DNA from: Alkaliphilus sp. NP8
Lineage (GTDB): Bacteria; Bacillota; Clostridia; Peptostreptococcales; Natronincolaceae
Direction of reading: 5' to 3'
DNA length: 46,539 bases
Assembly (NCBI GenBank): GCA_015978205.1
Contig: JADWMM010000004.1
Location: 1 to 46,539, forward strand
The position numbers and the translations under genes are program-made. The stretch's first letter is position 1; the number at the start of each line of letters is the position of its first letter. A model generated the notes under the pieces. It did no database searches. It had not been told where the DNA came from and saw nothing but the letters and a program-made list of their open reading frames with translations. Positions 19,792 through 27,114 of this stretch are shown one piece after another.

Positions 19792-20526
19792 TTATATAAT
19801 ATACTCTTCTACATCAATTACTTCATTGTCTTTAAATTTGTTTCTTTTAGATTTTTCTATCAATCTTATCCCTTCTTCTATGGCTATAGCTGTAGGTGTT
19901 CCACCTTTTGGTTCAATACTATATAAACTTCTTTCTAAGTTACCTGGATTATTGTGAAAATCGTGCAACACTTTGCAAGCATTTTTATTTTCTCCTGGAA
20001 AAGCTATTATCCCTATTTCTACTTTACCTTTTCTTCCTTTAAAAGAGCGTATTAAGTCTAAAATACTATGTCTTGCCATATGTATTTTGCTCGCCATACT
20101 TCCACTACTATCTAATAATATACAACATTTTATTCCTACATCATCACTAAAAGAATCTATATAATTTAATATTTTACTTCTAGACTCTGGTTCTATACTA
20201 TTTATATCTTCTCCTATCATTTCCTTCAGCTGTTTACCTACAACTTCCTGAAGAGTTTGATTCACAGTTTTATATGTTAAGCTTTGCATAGTTTGAAGTA
20301 GATCATCTATATAACTATATTCATAATTACCTCCGCCATATTTAGCTATGTCTACAATTTCATTCAAAGCATTGTCACTAGAACTACTTTTATCTGTTAC
20401 TCCTATAGTATTAACTATTATTCCTTTTCTATATGCTCTTTCTGCAGCCTCTATAGGATCTCCGCCTACATTAGATTGTCCATCTGTTACCAGAATTATC
20501 TGATCAATAGTTACATCTCTTTCCAT
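19792..20526 (-). CDS. yabS: VWA-domain protein, YabS-like (sporulation neighbourhood)
   Basis: The 244-residue soluble protein has two von Willebrand A-type parts. The N-terminal part has LVTDGQSNVGGDP (12-24) and NTIGVTD. The C-terminal part holds a complete MIDAS DSSGS (139-143) for metal binding, and later IGIIAFPGE and KGGTPTAIAIEEG. The position before a YabT-like kinase and tilS matches B. subtilis yabS; the molecular role is not known to me. GGAGGGGA lies 7 nt before the ATG but inside the stem of a hairpin (20532-20578), which may limit translation. A 272-bp block containing this start is duplicated at 23205-23476. Confidence 0.8.
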   Translation of the reverse strand: MERDVTIDQIILVTDGQSNVGGDPIEAAERAYRKGIIVNTIGVTDKSSSSDNALNEIVDIAKYGGGNYEYSYIDDLLQTMQSLTYKTVNQTLQEVVGKQLKEMIGEDINSIEPESRSKILNYIDSFSDDVGIKCCILLDSSGSMASKIHMARHSILDLIRSFKGRKGKVEIGIIAFPGENKNACKVLHDFHNNPGNLERSLYSIEPKGGTPTAIAIEEGIRLIEKSKRNKFKDNEVIDVEEYII

Positions 20527-20585
20527 AATAAAATCCCCTCCTAGTTTTTAGGAATTATTTCCAAAAATAGCGGGGCTTATACTTA
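20314..20585 (-). repeat. 272-bp direct repeat, copy A (yabS 5' end and leader)
   Basis: It matches 23205-23476 with about 9 substitutions and no gaps over 272 bp (about 97%, counted by eye), at a constant offset of 2891. It covers the hairpin leader and about the first 70 codons of yabS. Confidence 0.95.
20532..20578 (-). promoter_or_regulatory. Hairpin sequestering the yabS ribosome binding site
   Basis: In the transcript AAGCCCCGC...ATTTTTGGAA pairs with TTCC...AAAAAC..GAGGGGATT. This buries the AGGAGGGGA Shine-Dalgarno in the stem. The same structure exists in copy B, where the outer stem is perfectly paired. It could also act as a weak attenuator for DUF881 read-through, but the following T run is short. 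Confidence 0.55.
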
Positions 20586-20598
20586 TATAAGTATATAG

Positions 20599-21333
20599 TT
20601 ATTCACCAAGTGGTCTTGCATACTCATGCTTAATAATTTTACCATATCTAGGTATTATTATATCAGTTTCTTTTTTCACATCTATTTGTAAATTGTAATG
20701 TTTTTTTGCATTCCACACAAGTCCAAATTTCATATTTAGTGTTTTTTCTAAAGAGTCACTATTTCCTACTGCTTTAATTATTAAAGGTAACTTAATTGGC
20801 ACTGAATTAATTTCTATTAAATTAGATTTTGTGTATATTCCAGCAGTTGATATATATCTTTGATTATTAATAGAAATAGCTTCAGCATCAGCTATATTTA
20901 GTACATTTATAATTCCTAATATTAAATCTACTAATTCATCATAACTATACATACTAGCATATTCTTCTGTATGTAATGGATCATAATTAGGTAAATTATC
21001 AATAGTAACAATAATACCTGGTCCTATACCTTCTCTATATCCAACTAATAGCTCTTTTTCAGCTATAGATTTTTTTAACGTTTTAGTTTCAAATTCTTTA
21101 CTAAATTCAGATGTTTCATACTGTTGGATACGACTATTTAAATCATTAAACTCTTTAATTAATATTTGTTTCTCATCACGTAAGTTTTTCAACTCATTCA
21201 TTAGTTCTTGGGGAGTTTGCCCAAATGACTTGTTTTTATCTATAGTTTTAAACCCAGCATTAGTCTGTACGGACACAATAAATCCTACTAAAGCAAAAGC
21301 TACTCCTACTATAATTCCTTTTTTCAATTGCAT
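20599..21333 (-). CDS. DUF881 family membrane-anchored protein
   Basis: The 244 residues have an N-terminal transmembrane or signal-anchor segment (about 5-25) and a coiled coil (about 42-80, ELMNELKNLRDEKQ...). The DUF881 globular domain begins around VGYREGIGPGIIVTIDN and includes AEAISINNQRYIS. The domain would face the outside. Family members often occur near sporulation and division genes, but the function is unknown. AGGAGGG lies 6 nt before the ATG. It is 72 bp upstream of yabS and probably co-transcribed. A truncated paralogue lies at 23535-23903. Confidence 0.85.
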   Translation of the reverse strand: MQLKKGIIVGVAFALVGFIVSVQTNAGFKTIDKNKSFGQTPQELMNELKNLRDEKQILIKEFNDLNSRIQQYETSEFSKEFETKTLKKSIAEKELLVGYREGIGPGIIVTIDNLPNYDPLHTEEYASMYSYDELVDLILGIINVLNIADAEAISINNQRYISTAGIYTKSNLIEINSVPIKLPLIIKAVGNSDSLEKTLNMKFGLVWNAKKHYNLQIDVKKETDIIIPRYGKIIKHEYARPLGE

Positions 21334-22056
21334 TGATTTCCCTCCTGTAGCTTTTTTACTATTATTAAAGTGATTTAATTTATTTGTGTAATTATACTAT
21401 TTAAATTTATATCAATAATATATAGGTAAATTTCATATTTTCTAACTATTAATTTTACTAATTTTATTTAGATATTAAACGCAAAAAAGATTTAAAGTTC
21501 CATCCCTACACGTCAAATAAATTAATCATAATCAAAGCCACTTGAAATTAAAATAAAGTAAAAGTACTTCCCTTAATGTATATTCCATAAATAAGTTTAA
21601 TTTCCTTCGAAGAAATTGTAAAATTTCAATAAGAAAATAAATTAGATATGATTTTTTCATAAATTGATGGTTCTAGATTATTTGCAAAATTTTAAAAATT
21701 GATAACCTCGAAGATTTTTTCATGAGTTCACAGTATAAACTAAATATAATAAATAGAGAATACATGCCTATTAACTCATAAGATTCTTATAAAACTGAAA
21801 CACTTATAAATTCTATAACTAATGATAAATCCAATCCTAACTTATGTATAAAAAGAGAGACTACTAAAAACTACATATACTATAATGATTATAAAATTAA
21901 ATTAACATTGAATGTATTCTAGGGTTCTTTAACGATACCTTTAATCATACAATTTATTTATATAAATAATTCAAATTAATTAATTTAACTTTATTAGCTA
22001 TACTATTTTCATGTGTAAATAAATTTCAATTAAACACATTTTTCTATAAAATATAA
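21334..22056. other. AT-rich spacer with probable decayed sequence
   Basis: About 720 bp without an intact gene, lying inside the duplicated block. It has two near copies of GATTTTTTCAT (about 21649 and 21712) and a short interrupted plus-strand reading frame at 21722-21922. No transposase, tRNA or known RNA was recognised. Confidence 0.5.
21722..21922 (+). pseudogene. Possible remnant of a small gene, one in-frame stop
   Basis: The plus strand reads MSSQYKLNIINREYMPINS, then TAA, then continues in frame for 46 codons (…CIKRETTKNYIYYNDYK…) to TAG. Amino-acid composition is protein-like and charged, but there is no ribosome binding site and no family recognised. It may be chance in AT-rich DNA. 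Confidence 0.2.
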
Positions 22057-22097
22057 TCAGATGTAGCTTTTTATAAAAAAATAAATGCTACATCTGA
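22057..22097 (-). terminator. Terminator of the SH3 protein gene
   Basis: An 11-bp perfect stem, TCAGATGTAGC/GCTACATCTGA, with a 19-nt A/T-rich loop is followed by TTATATTTTATAG on the minus strand. It lies 65 bp after the stop of the SH3 protein gene. Confidence 0.6.
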
Positions 22098-22161
22098 ATT
22101 AAGTATCTTCGCATATCTAACTAATCATAAGCTTTTTAATTTTATAAACCCATATTTTTAC

Positions 22162-22515
22162 CTAATCGATATAAGTTGAACGAACATATCCTGAAACATA
22201 TCCAAGTGAAGAACTCGCATCTCTAACTCTAACATAAGTCCAAGAACCCTCTTCATCTATAATAATAACTGGCATATCTTTAGATAATGAACGAATTGAA
22301 TCATAATTAGTTCCTGGACCTTTTCTTAGCTTAGCATTATCGACTGTTATATATCCAACTGATTTAGCACTAACTGCATCTTGCCATTCGATTACATAAC
22401 CATCTCTAATATACTGTGTAGCCTCATTATCTGCGAATACCATGCTTGTTCCAACAATCAAAGTAAAAAGTGTACAGCATACTAAAAATCTTAAAGTTTT
22501 TTTATTCCCTATCAT
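22162..22515 (-). CDS. Secreted SH3b-domain protein
   Basis: The 117-residue protein has a Sec signal peptide (about 1-29, hydrophobic LVCCTLFTLIVGTSMVFA with cleavage near FADNE). A single bacterial SH3 domain follows, with the family pattern DNAKLRKGPGTNYDSI, WTYVRVR and GYVSGYV. Such domains bind cell-wall peptides. There is no catalytic domain, so it is a wall-binding or accessory protein. AAGGGGATA lies before the ATG. It lies between the agrB fossil and the DUF881 gene. Confidence 0.85.
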   Translation of the reverse strand: MIGNKKTLRFLVCCTLFTLIVGTSMVFADNEATQYIRDGYVIEWQDAVSAKSVGYITVDNAKLRKGPGTNYDSIRSLSKDMPVIIIDEEGSWTYVRVRDASSSLGYVSGYVRSTYID

Positions 22516-22895
22516 TCTTATCCCCTTGATTAATTATTCTTATTTTGTAAATAACACCCATTTTTAAGTTAAATATGCGAAAGATTATAACAAAATTAAA
22601 TTTAAAATTTAGGTATTAATAATATGATATAGATTTAAATTTAATTAAATAAACAGTACTTTCTGTATTGAGACTAACAACACTATGTTGTAATTATTAT
22701 TCTACATTTTTAATAATTGACAAAATTGTGTAATTAACTTTTTTATAAATTTGAAATAAGAGCAAAAATGCTAAATTTCTTACATATTTAAATTACTAAT
22801 TCTATTTTTAAATACATATAAATTAATTAAATGTGCATAACTCTATATTTAATCATTTAAAGATTGTATAAATTTTTTTATGTTTTATATACTTA
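22516..22895. other. Gene-poor AT-rich spacer
   Basis: There is no intact gene. On the minus strand it should contain the rest of the agrB fossil, and possibly a lost agrD, but I could not align it. Two short dyads upstream of the SH3 gene (ACAGTACTTTCTGT around 22655 and ACAACACTATGTTGT around 22677) may be operator-like. Confidence 0.4.
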
Positions 22896-23033
22896 CTACT
22901 TTAATATTTCTCAATTTTTATATACAATCAAACTAATAAAAAATTCTATACAGACAATTCATGACCTTAAATCAAACCAATTAGTATCAACTAATCCTAA
23001 TAAACTTTTTTCTAAAAACTTATTTATATACAT
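22896..23033 (-). pseudogene. agrB fossil
   Basis: The minus strand reads MYINKFLEKSLLGLVDTN from an ATG at 23033 and is then broken by in-frame stops (after 24 and 40 codons). It aligns with the start of intact agrB: FLEKSLL to FVAESLV, and IEFFISLI to LEVFVSLL. Its first codon lies 1652 bp from the agrB start, the same offset (within 1 bp) as the neighbouring agrC-tail repeat (1653). The rest of the gene is lost or beyond recognition. Confidence 0.6.
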
Positions 23034-23109
23034 ACACATTCGTCTAAACATCTTTGTATACTTTCCAAATCTTATTTCTACATTTAGAATACTCACTGTT
23101 AAAATATTA

Positions 23110-23204
23110 TTCAACACATATTGCATAACTCGCACTTTAAATGTAATAACTTACATTAAAATTACAAAATTTATTAAATTAAAATCTTTTATTTAATAGG
23201 TAAT
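23110..23204 (-). repeat. Copy of the agrC 3' end and downstream spacer
   Basis: 23110-23200 aligns without gaps to 24763-24853, with 20 differences over 91 bp (about 78%). It includes the last agrC codons (PIK, then an early stop here). It abuts the truncated yabS copy exactly at about 23204/23205, forming a duplication junction. Confidence 0.8.
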
Positions 23205-23417
23205 ACTATATTCATAATTACCTCCGCCATATTTAGCTATGTCTACAATTTCATTCAAAGCATTGTCACTAGAGCTGTTTTTATCTGTTACTCCTATAGT
23301 ATTAACTATTATTCCTTTTCTATATGCTCTTTCTGCAGCCTCTATAGGATCTCCGCCTATATTAGATTGTCCATCTGTTACCAGAATTATCTGATCAATA
23401 GTTACATCTCTTTCCAT
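23193..23417 (-). pseudogene. Truncated yabS copy
   Basis: It encodes the first 71 residues of YabS with two substitutions (NVGG to NIGG, KSSS to KNSS), then ITY and a stop that come from the agrC-tail sequence. It lacks the MIDAS half. The Shine-Dalgarno and hairpin leader are preserved, so it could still be translated into a 74-residue fragment. It was created by a tandem duplication junction. Confidence 0.85.
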
Positions 23418-23476
23418 AATAAAATCCCCTCCTAGTTTTTAGAAGTTATTTCCAAAAACAGAGGGGATTATACTCG
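23205..23476 (-). repeat. 272-bp direct repeat, copy B
   Basis: This is the partner of 20314-20585, ungapped and about 97% identical. Most differences lie in the leader: several of them convert mismatched positions of the hairpin in copy A to perfect pairs (AATCCCCTC with GAGGGGATT). Confidence 0.95.
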
Positions 23477-23534
23477 TAAATTTTATAGTAATGCTTATAT
23501 TTTAAAAATAAAATCTACTGATACAACAACTTAT

Positions 23535-23903
23535 TTAATCTAGTTGGTTATTTTTAGTTGAATTTTGTAATTTTCTCAATTCCGCCTCTAACTCTTTTGC
23601 ACCTTCAGGCATTTCATCAATTATTTCATATGTTCGAATTTCAGTTTTTTTATCATAAGTCATTAACTGGTTATTTATATCTTTACGCCTATCTCTTAAC
23701 TCTTTAAGTCGCCTGTTCATTTCTTCTTCTATTTTATAGGCATTATCTGTTTTGTTAGGTTCATGTTTTTCTATTTCGGAGGTCTCCGAATTGTTATCTA
23801 CTTTTACAATGTAGTTATCAGTATCTACATTTAAAAATATAAAAGATACAAATAACATAAATGCAACTAATAATATACTTTTAATTTTTGTATTTATATT
23901 CAC
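23535..23903 (-). CDS. Truncated DUF881-like membrane protein
   Basis: The 122 residues have an N-terminal transmembrane segment (about 10-25, ILLVAFMLFVSFIFL) and a charged coiled coil (RRLKELRDRRKDINNQ... AKELEAELRKLQ). The order matches the N-terminal half of DUF881 proteins such as the one at 20599-21333. It stops exactly where the conserved globular domain would begin. The start is GTG at 23903 with AAAGGAGG about 12 nt upstream. It sits between agrD and the truncated yabS copy. It may be a relic or a working short form. Confidence 0.6.
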   Translation of the reverse strand: MNINTKIKSILLVAFMLFVSFIFLNVDTDNYIVKVDNNSETSEIEKHEPNKTDNAYKIEEEMNRRLKELRDRRKDINNQLMTYDKKTEIRTYEIIDEMPEGAKELEAELRKLQNSTKNNQLD

Positions 23904-23948
23904 GTTTTTCAGAGGCCTCCTTTTAATAGTATACTTTTCCTTACAAGC

Positions 23949-24083
23949 TTAGCTCTTTCTCAATTTGTCTGGACACTCAGGCTGATAGAAAAATCCTAAG
24001 CATGCAACTTGAGCTCCTCCGCTAGCTGCGCCAAAAGCAACTAGTGCTAATAAACTTAAAAAAACATTTTTCATTTTGTTCAT
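23949..24083 (-). CDS. agrD: AgrD cyclic-lactone autoinducer peptide precursor
   Basis: This is the precursor of a secreted thiolactone signal. The 44 residues begin with MNKMKNVFLSLLALVAFGAA, an amphipathic/hydrophobic leader. SGGAQVA leads to the core ACLGFFYQPECPDKL and a basic end LRKS. The pattern Ala-Cys, four to five hydrophobic residues, then x-Q/E-P-E-x-P-x-x-L is the AgrD signature. Cys28 would form the thiolactone, most likely with Phe32 (ring CLGFF) or Tyr33. GGGGGA lies before the ATG. It follows agrB by 23 bp, and agrC and agrA are upstream in the same direction. Confidence 0.9.
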   Translation of the reverse strand: MNKMKNVFLSLLALVAFGAASGGAQVACLGFFYQPECPDKLRKS

Positions 24084-24106
24084 GGTAAAATCCCCCTTCT
24101 TTTGTT

Positions 24107-24685
24107 TTATATTTTTTTATTAACTAATGGGGTTAATGTAATGGATTCTAGTAAAAATGCAAAAACCCCAATGTTACAATAATAAAGTTTTGTAGCATCT
24201 ACTAAATAAATCGTTATAATTCCTAAAGTGAATAAAGCTGCAAATTTCAAGCTTCTTTTTCTATATATAGAATATTCCTTTTGTGTTAGTACTTTATTAG
24301 GAGTGTCTACTGGAGCATATAAAAATATTAATATATTAGCTATAATTAATATAATAAGTGTAAAATAAAAGGGAACCAATATATTATTTAAAATTTGGAC
24401 AGTAATAAATATAGACATTACAGTTGCAGTAAAACATCCTAAAAATGTTTTTGCATGGTATCCCCCTGCATTAATTCTTAATATAAAGAAGGTAGATGCA
24501 AAAATAGCCATTTCGATAATCACATTAAAAACATAAGCAATAATAGTAAGTAAAATTATTTTAGTTAATAATGAAACAAATACTTCTAATCCATATTTAT
24601 AAACATCTCTGTCATCATTACTAATAATTTGGTTATTTATTAATTTATTTACTAAACTTTCCGCTACAAAATTAATTATATCCAC
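24107..24685 (-). CDS. agrB: AgrB accessory peptidase/exporter
   Basis: This membrane cysteine endopeptidase removes the AgrD tail and helps form and export the cyclic peptide. The 192 residues have several transmembrane helices. The catalytic region RINAGGYHAKTFLGCF contains the essential His and, eight residues on, Cys. The start is GTG at 24685 with AAGGG just upstream. The gene lies between agrC and agrD. A fossil copy of its first ~45 codons is at 22896-23033. Confidence 0.95.
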   Translation of the reverse strand: MDIINFVAESLVNKLINNQIISNDDRDVYKYGLEVFVSLLTKIILLTIIAYVFNVIIEMAIFASTFFILRINAGGYHAKTFLGCFTATVMSIFITVQILNNILVPFYFTLIILIIANILIFLYAPVDTPNKVLTQKEYSIYRKRSLKFAALFTLGIITIYLVDATKLYYCNIGVFAFLLESITLTPLVNKKI

Positions 24686-24826
24686 CTACCCTTCAACAAA
24701 TATCATTGTGTTATTTCGAAATTTTCTTTCTATTTACATATATATCACTTGTTTAAATATTCTTCAATACACATTGTATAATTAGCATTTTAAATGTAAT
24801 AATCAACACTTAAATTACAAATTTTG

Positions 24827-26164
24827 TCAAATTAAAGCTTTCTCTTTAATTGGCAAAGCTATATCCACCATAAATGTCTTACCCTTATCTTGTATATTAA
24901 TAGCTCCATCATACTTATCAACTGCTTTTTTTACATTTCTAAGCCCTAATCCATGATTTTCCTTATCAAGTTTTGTGGTCACATAGCCTATTAATTTATT
25001 ATCACTTAAAATAACTTCATTACTTTTACTATTTTCTATTTTAATAACCATATGTAAATCTTTAATATACATTTTTATGTCAATTTTAGTATAAGTATTA
25101 GAAATTTTCTCGCACGCTTCAATTGCATTGTCGAGCAAATTCCCTAATATAGTAGATAAATCTACAAACTCAAATGGTAATTCTGATGGTAAGTCTACAT
25201 CAACATTATAGTCAATTTTTTTCCTTGCTGCTTTTTCCTTTTTCATATTCAATACAGCTCCCACTACAGGATGATACACATTAACTATTTCATTTAAATC
25301 CGATACATCATTAGATAAATTTAAAATATATTTTTTAGCCTCTTCTAACTTCTTTAATTGAATTAATCCATAAATAGTACTGATATAATTGTTAAAATCA
25401 TGCCTTTGAGCTCTTAATGTTTTAATAACGTCTTGAATGTGATTAAAATATATCTGTTGATTTTCATATTCCTTCTCTTTAATCTGTAAAACAAATTCTT
25501 TTTTCTGCTGCTCTATCATTTTTTTAGTAATCCAAACAATAACACCACTAACTACAATTGCTGCTATTCCCATTGCTAAAATATAAACAAATTCCCTATT
25601 ACTGTTTACGTCCACAAAACTATAGAAAATAAAAGTCATAAATACAATAAGCAAATTAACTATTATTAATATTAAAATTGGATATATACTTAATTGTTTA
25701 ATCCGATTATACATCTCTTTTAAACGCCCTACATATAAGTATATTAATAAGCAAAATATGCTCTTAGATAGTATAATACCAATTAGTCTAAAGTAATTAA
25801 TTTGTAGTAATATTCTAGGTGAAATTTTAAAAAGTATACTTATGCCATTAACTACTATTAGTTCTATCAAAAACATTAGTATTAATCCTACTAAAAGTAA
25901 AATGAAAATCTTTAGTATCTTATTTTTATTAAATATACAACTAAATATTAATGTTAATATAATTATCATAGTAATAAAAGCAAGTACATTAACCAAACCA
26001 ACTACAGTATTAATTAAAGTACTGCAAATAATTGTAACGGTTAATAATATAGCAACTACTATATTATCCCTTTCAGATTTTCCTATCAAACTCTTCAAAA
26101 AATAATGCAGTGCATATATGTCTAACGTATTAGTGAACAGATTCATAATTACTAAATTTCCCAT
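24827..26164 (-). CDS. agrC: AgrC-type sensor histidine kinase
   Basis: This membrane receptor for the AgrD-derived peptide has 445 residues. Six or seven hydrophobic helices occupy about 1-215, a linker coiled coil follows, and a GHKL kinase core ends the protein. The phospho-acceptor His lies in LRAQRHDFNNYISTIYGL, the N box is LGNLLDNAIEA, and the G box is HGLGLRNVKKAVDKY. The frame opens at 26206, but the ATG at 26164 (GNLVIMNLF) is preferred because GGGGGGA lies 6 nt upstream. Its stop is about 140 bp before agrB. Confidence 0.92.
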   Translation of the reverse strand: MGNLVIMNLFTNTLDIYALHYFLKSLIGKSERDNIVVAILLTVTIICSTLINTVVGLVNVLAFITMIIILTLIFSCIFNKNKILKIFILLLVGLILMFLIELIVVNGISILFKISPRILLQINYFRLIGIILSKSIFCLLIYLYVGRLKEMYNRIKQLSIYPILILIIVNLLIVFMTFIFYSFVDVNSNREFVYILAMGIAAIVVSGVIVWITKKMIEQQKKEFVLQIKEKEYENQQIYFNHIQDVIKTLRAQRHDFNNYISTIYGLIQLKKLEEAKKYILNLSNDVSDLNEIVNVYHPVVGAVLNMKKEKAARKKIDYNVDVDLPSELPFEFVDLSTILGNLLDNAIEACEKISNTYTKIDIKMYIKDLHMVIKIENSKSNEVILSDNKLIGYVTTKLDKENHGLGLRNVKKAVDKYDGAINIQDKGKTFMVDIALPIKEKALI

Positions 26165-26222
26165 ATACAATCCCCCCAATATCTTATTTAATCCCCTGTA
26201 TAACATTTCTCTCTATAATTTA

Positions 26223-26951
26223 TTAATTTTTAAATAAGTTTTCATAAAACATGTCCACTACATCTTGCTTATAAGTTCTACTAATTGGAATTTGCAATTT
26301 TTCTTTCCCTTTTAAAACAATTATATTCCCCTGTATTTCTCTAATTTTATCTCTATTAACTACATAACTTTGATGACACCTTGTAAAATATGAATCATCT
26401 ATCTCATATAATAAATTCTTCATAGAGGCATAAAACTCTATAGTTTGATCTAATGTATGAACCTTTATTTTTCTAAAATACTTTTCAAAACAATAAATAT
26501 CGTCATACTCCAATTTAATTAATTTATCTTTTGTTTGAATAGAAAATATCCTCATTTTTTCTTTAAGAGCTTTTATCTCTTTAAAACGAATTAATATACG
26601 TTCCATAACCTTTTTAAATTTTTTTTCGACAATAGGCTTGATTAAATAATGAAACGATTCAATTTCAAAAGCTTCCAATGTATAATCTTTATATCCTGTT
26701 AAATAAACGATTATTGCATCTTTATACTCCTCCCTAATTTTTCTCCCTGTTTGTATTCCATTTAAGCCTTTCATTTCTATATCTAGAAATACAACATCAA
26801 CTGTATTATGTTTCAATTTATCCAATAATCCTTCTCCACTATAAGTTAAAATACAGTTAACTTCATATGCTATATTCATAGATTCAATATAGCTTTTAAT
26901 CAAATCTACATGAATAGAATTGTCATCACATATAGCTATATTTAATTTCAT
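26223..26951 (-). CDS. agrA: AgrA-type response regulator with LytTR DNA-binding domain
   Basis: The 242 residues form an N-terminal receiver followed by a LytTR domain. Receiver features are the acidic pair in AICDDNS, the phospho-Asp in VVFLDIEMKGLNG and Lys in LTGYKDY. The LytTR part shows DDIYCFEKYFRKIKVHT and RCHQSYVVNRDKI. The frame is open to 26990, but ATG 26951 has GAGGGGGAAAA immediately upstream. It is the first gene of agrA-agrC-agrB-agrD. A single TTAACAGT near 26976 resembles half of a LytTR site; the usual paired site was not found. Confidence 0.92.
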   Translation of the reverse strand: MKLNIAICDDNSIHVDLIKSYIESMNIAYEVNCILTYSGEGLLDKLKHNTVDVVFLDIEMKGLNGIQTGRKIREEYKDAIIVYLTGYKDYTLEAFEIESFHYLIKPIVEKKFKKVMERILIRFKEIKALKEKMRIFSIQTKDKLIKLEYDDIYCFEKYFRKIKVHTLDQTIEFYASMKNLLYEIDDSYFTRCHQSYVVNRDKIREIQGNIIVLKGKEKLQIPISRTYKQDVVDMFYENLFKN

Positions 26952-27061
26952 GGCTTTTCCCCCTCGTTTAGAATTAACAGTAATATACAAGTTCTACATA
27001 ATTAAACTTTTCCCTGCACATTTATAACATCTGCTAGATAATTAATAAAATTATGTAAAAT

Positions 27062-27090
27062 AAAAAATACTACTGCACAGTAGTATTTTT
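27062..27090 (-). terminator. Terminator of kamA
   Basis: The stem ATACTACTG/CAGTAGTAT with a 2-nt apex is flanked by A and T runs. It lies just after the kamA stop. Confidence 0.9.
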
Positions 27091-27114
27091 TATAATTCAT
27101 TAATTATATATTTT

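Noticed and set aside
21334-22161. Insertion sequence or transposase remnant between DUF881 and SH3 genes
   Set aside because: No terminal inverted repeats, target-site duplications or recognisable transposase residues were found. The duplication of flanking genes explains the region without a mobile element.
22864-23196. 110-residue open frame on the plus strand
   Set aside because: It has low complexity and is rich in Ile/Phe/Tyr/Asn from AT-rich DNA, lacks a ribosome binding site, and lies antisense to the agrB fossil and agrC-tail copy, which explain the sequence better.
26976-26983. AgrA/LytTR operator upstream of agrA
   Set aside because: Only a single half-site-like TTAACAGT was found, without the second repeat at about 12 bp spacing, so it was not listed as a feature.
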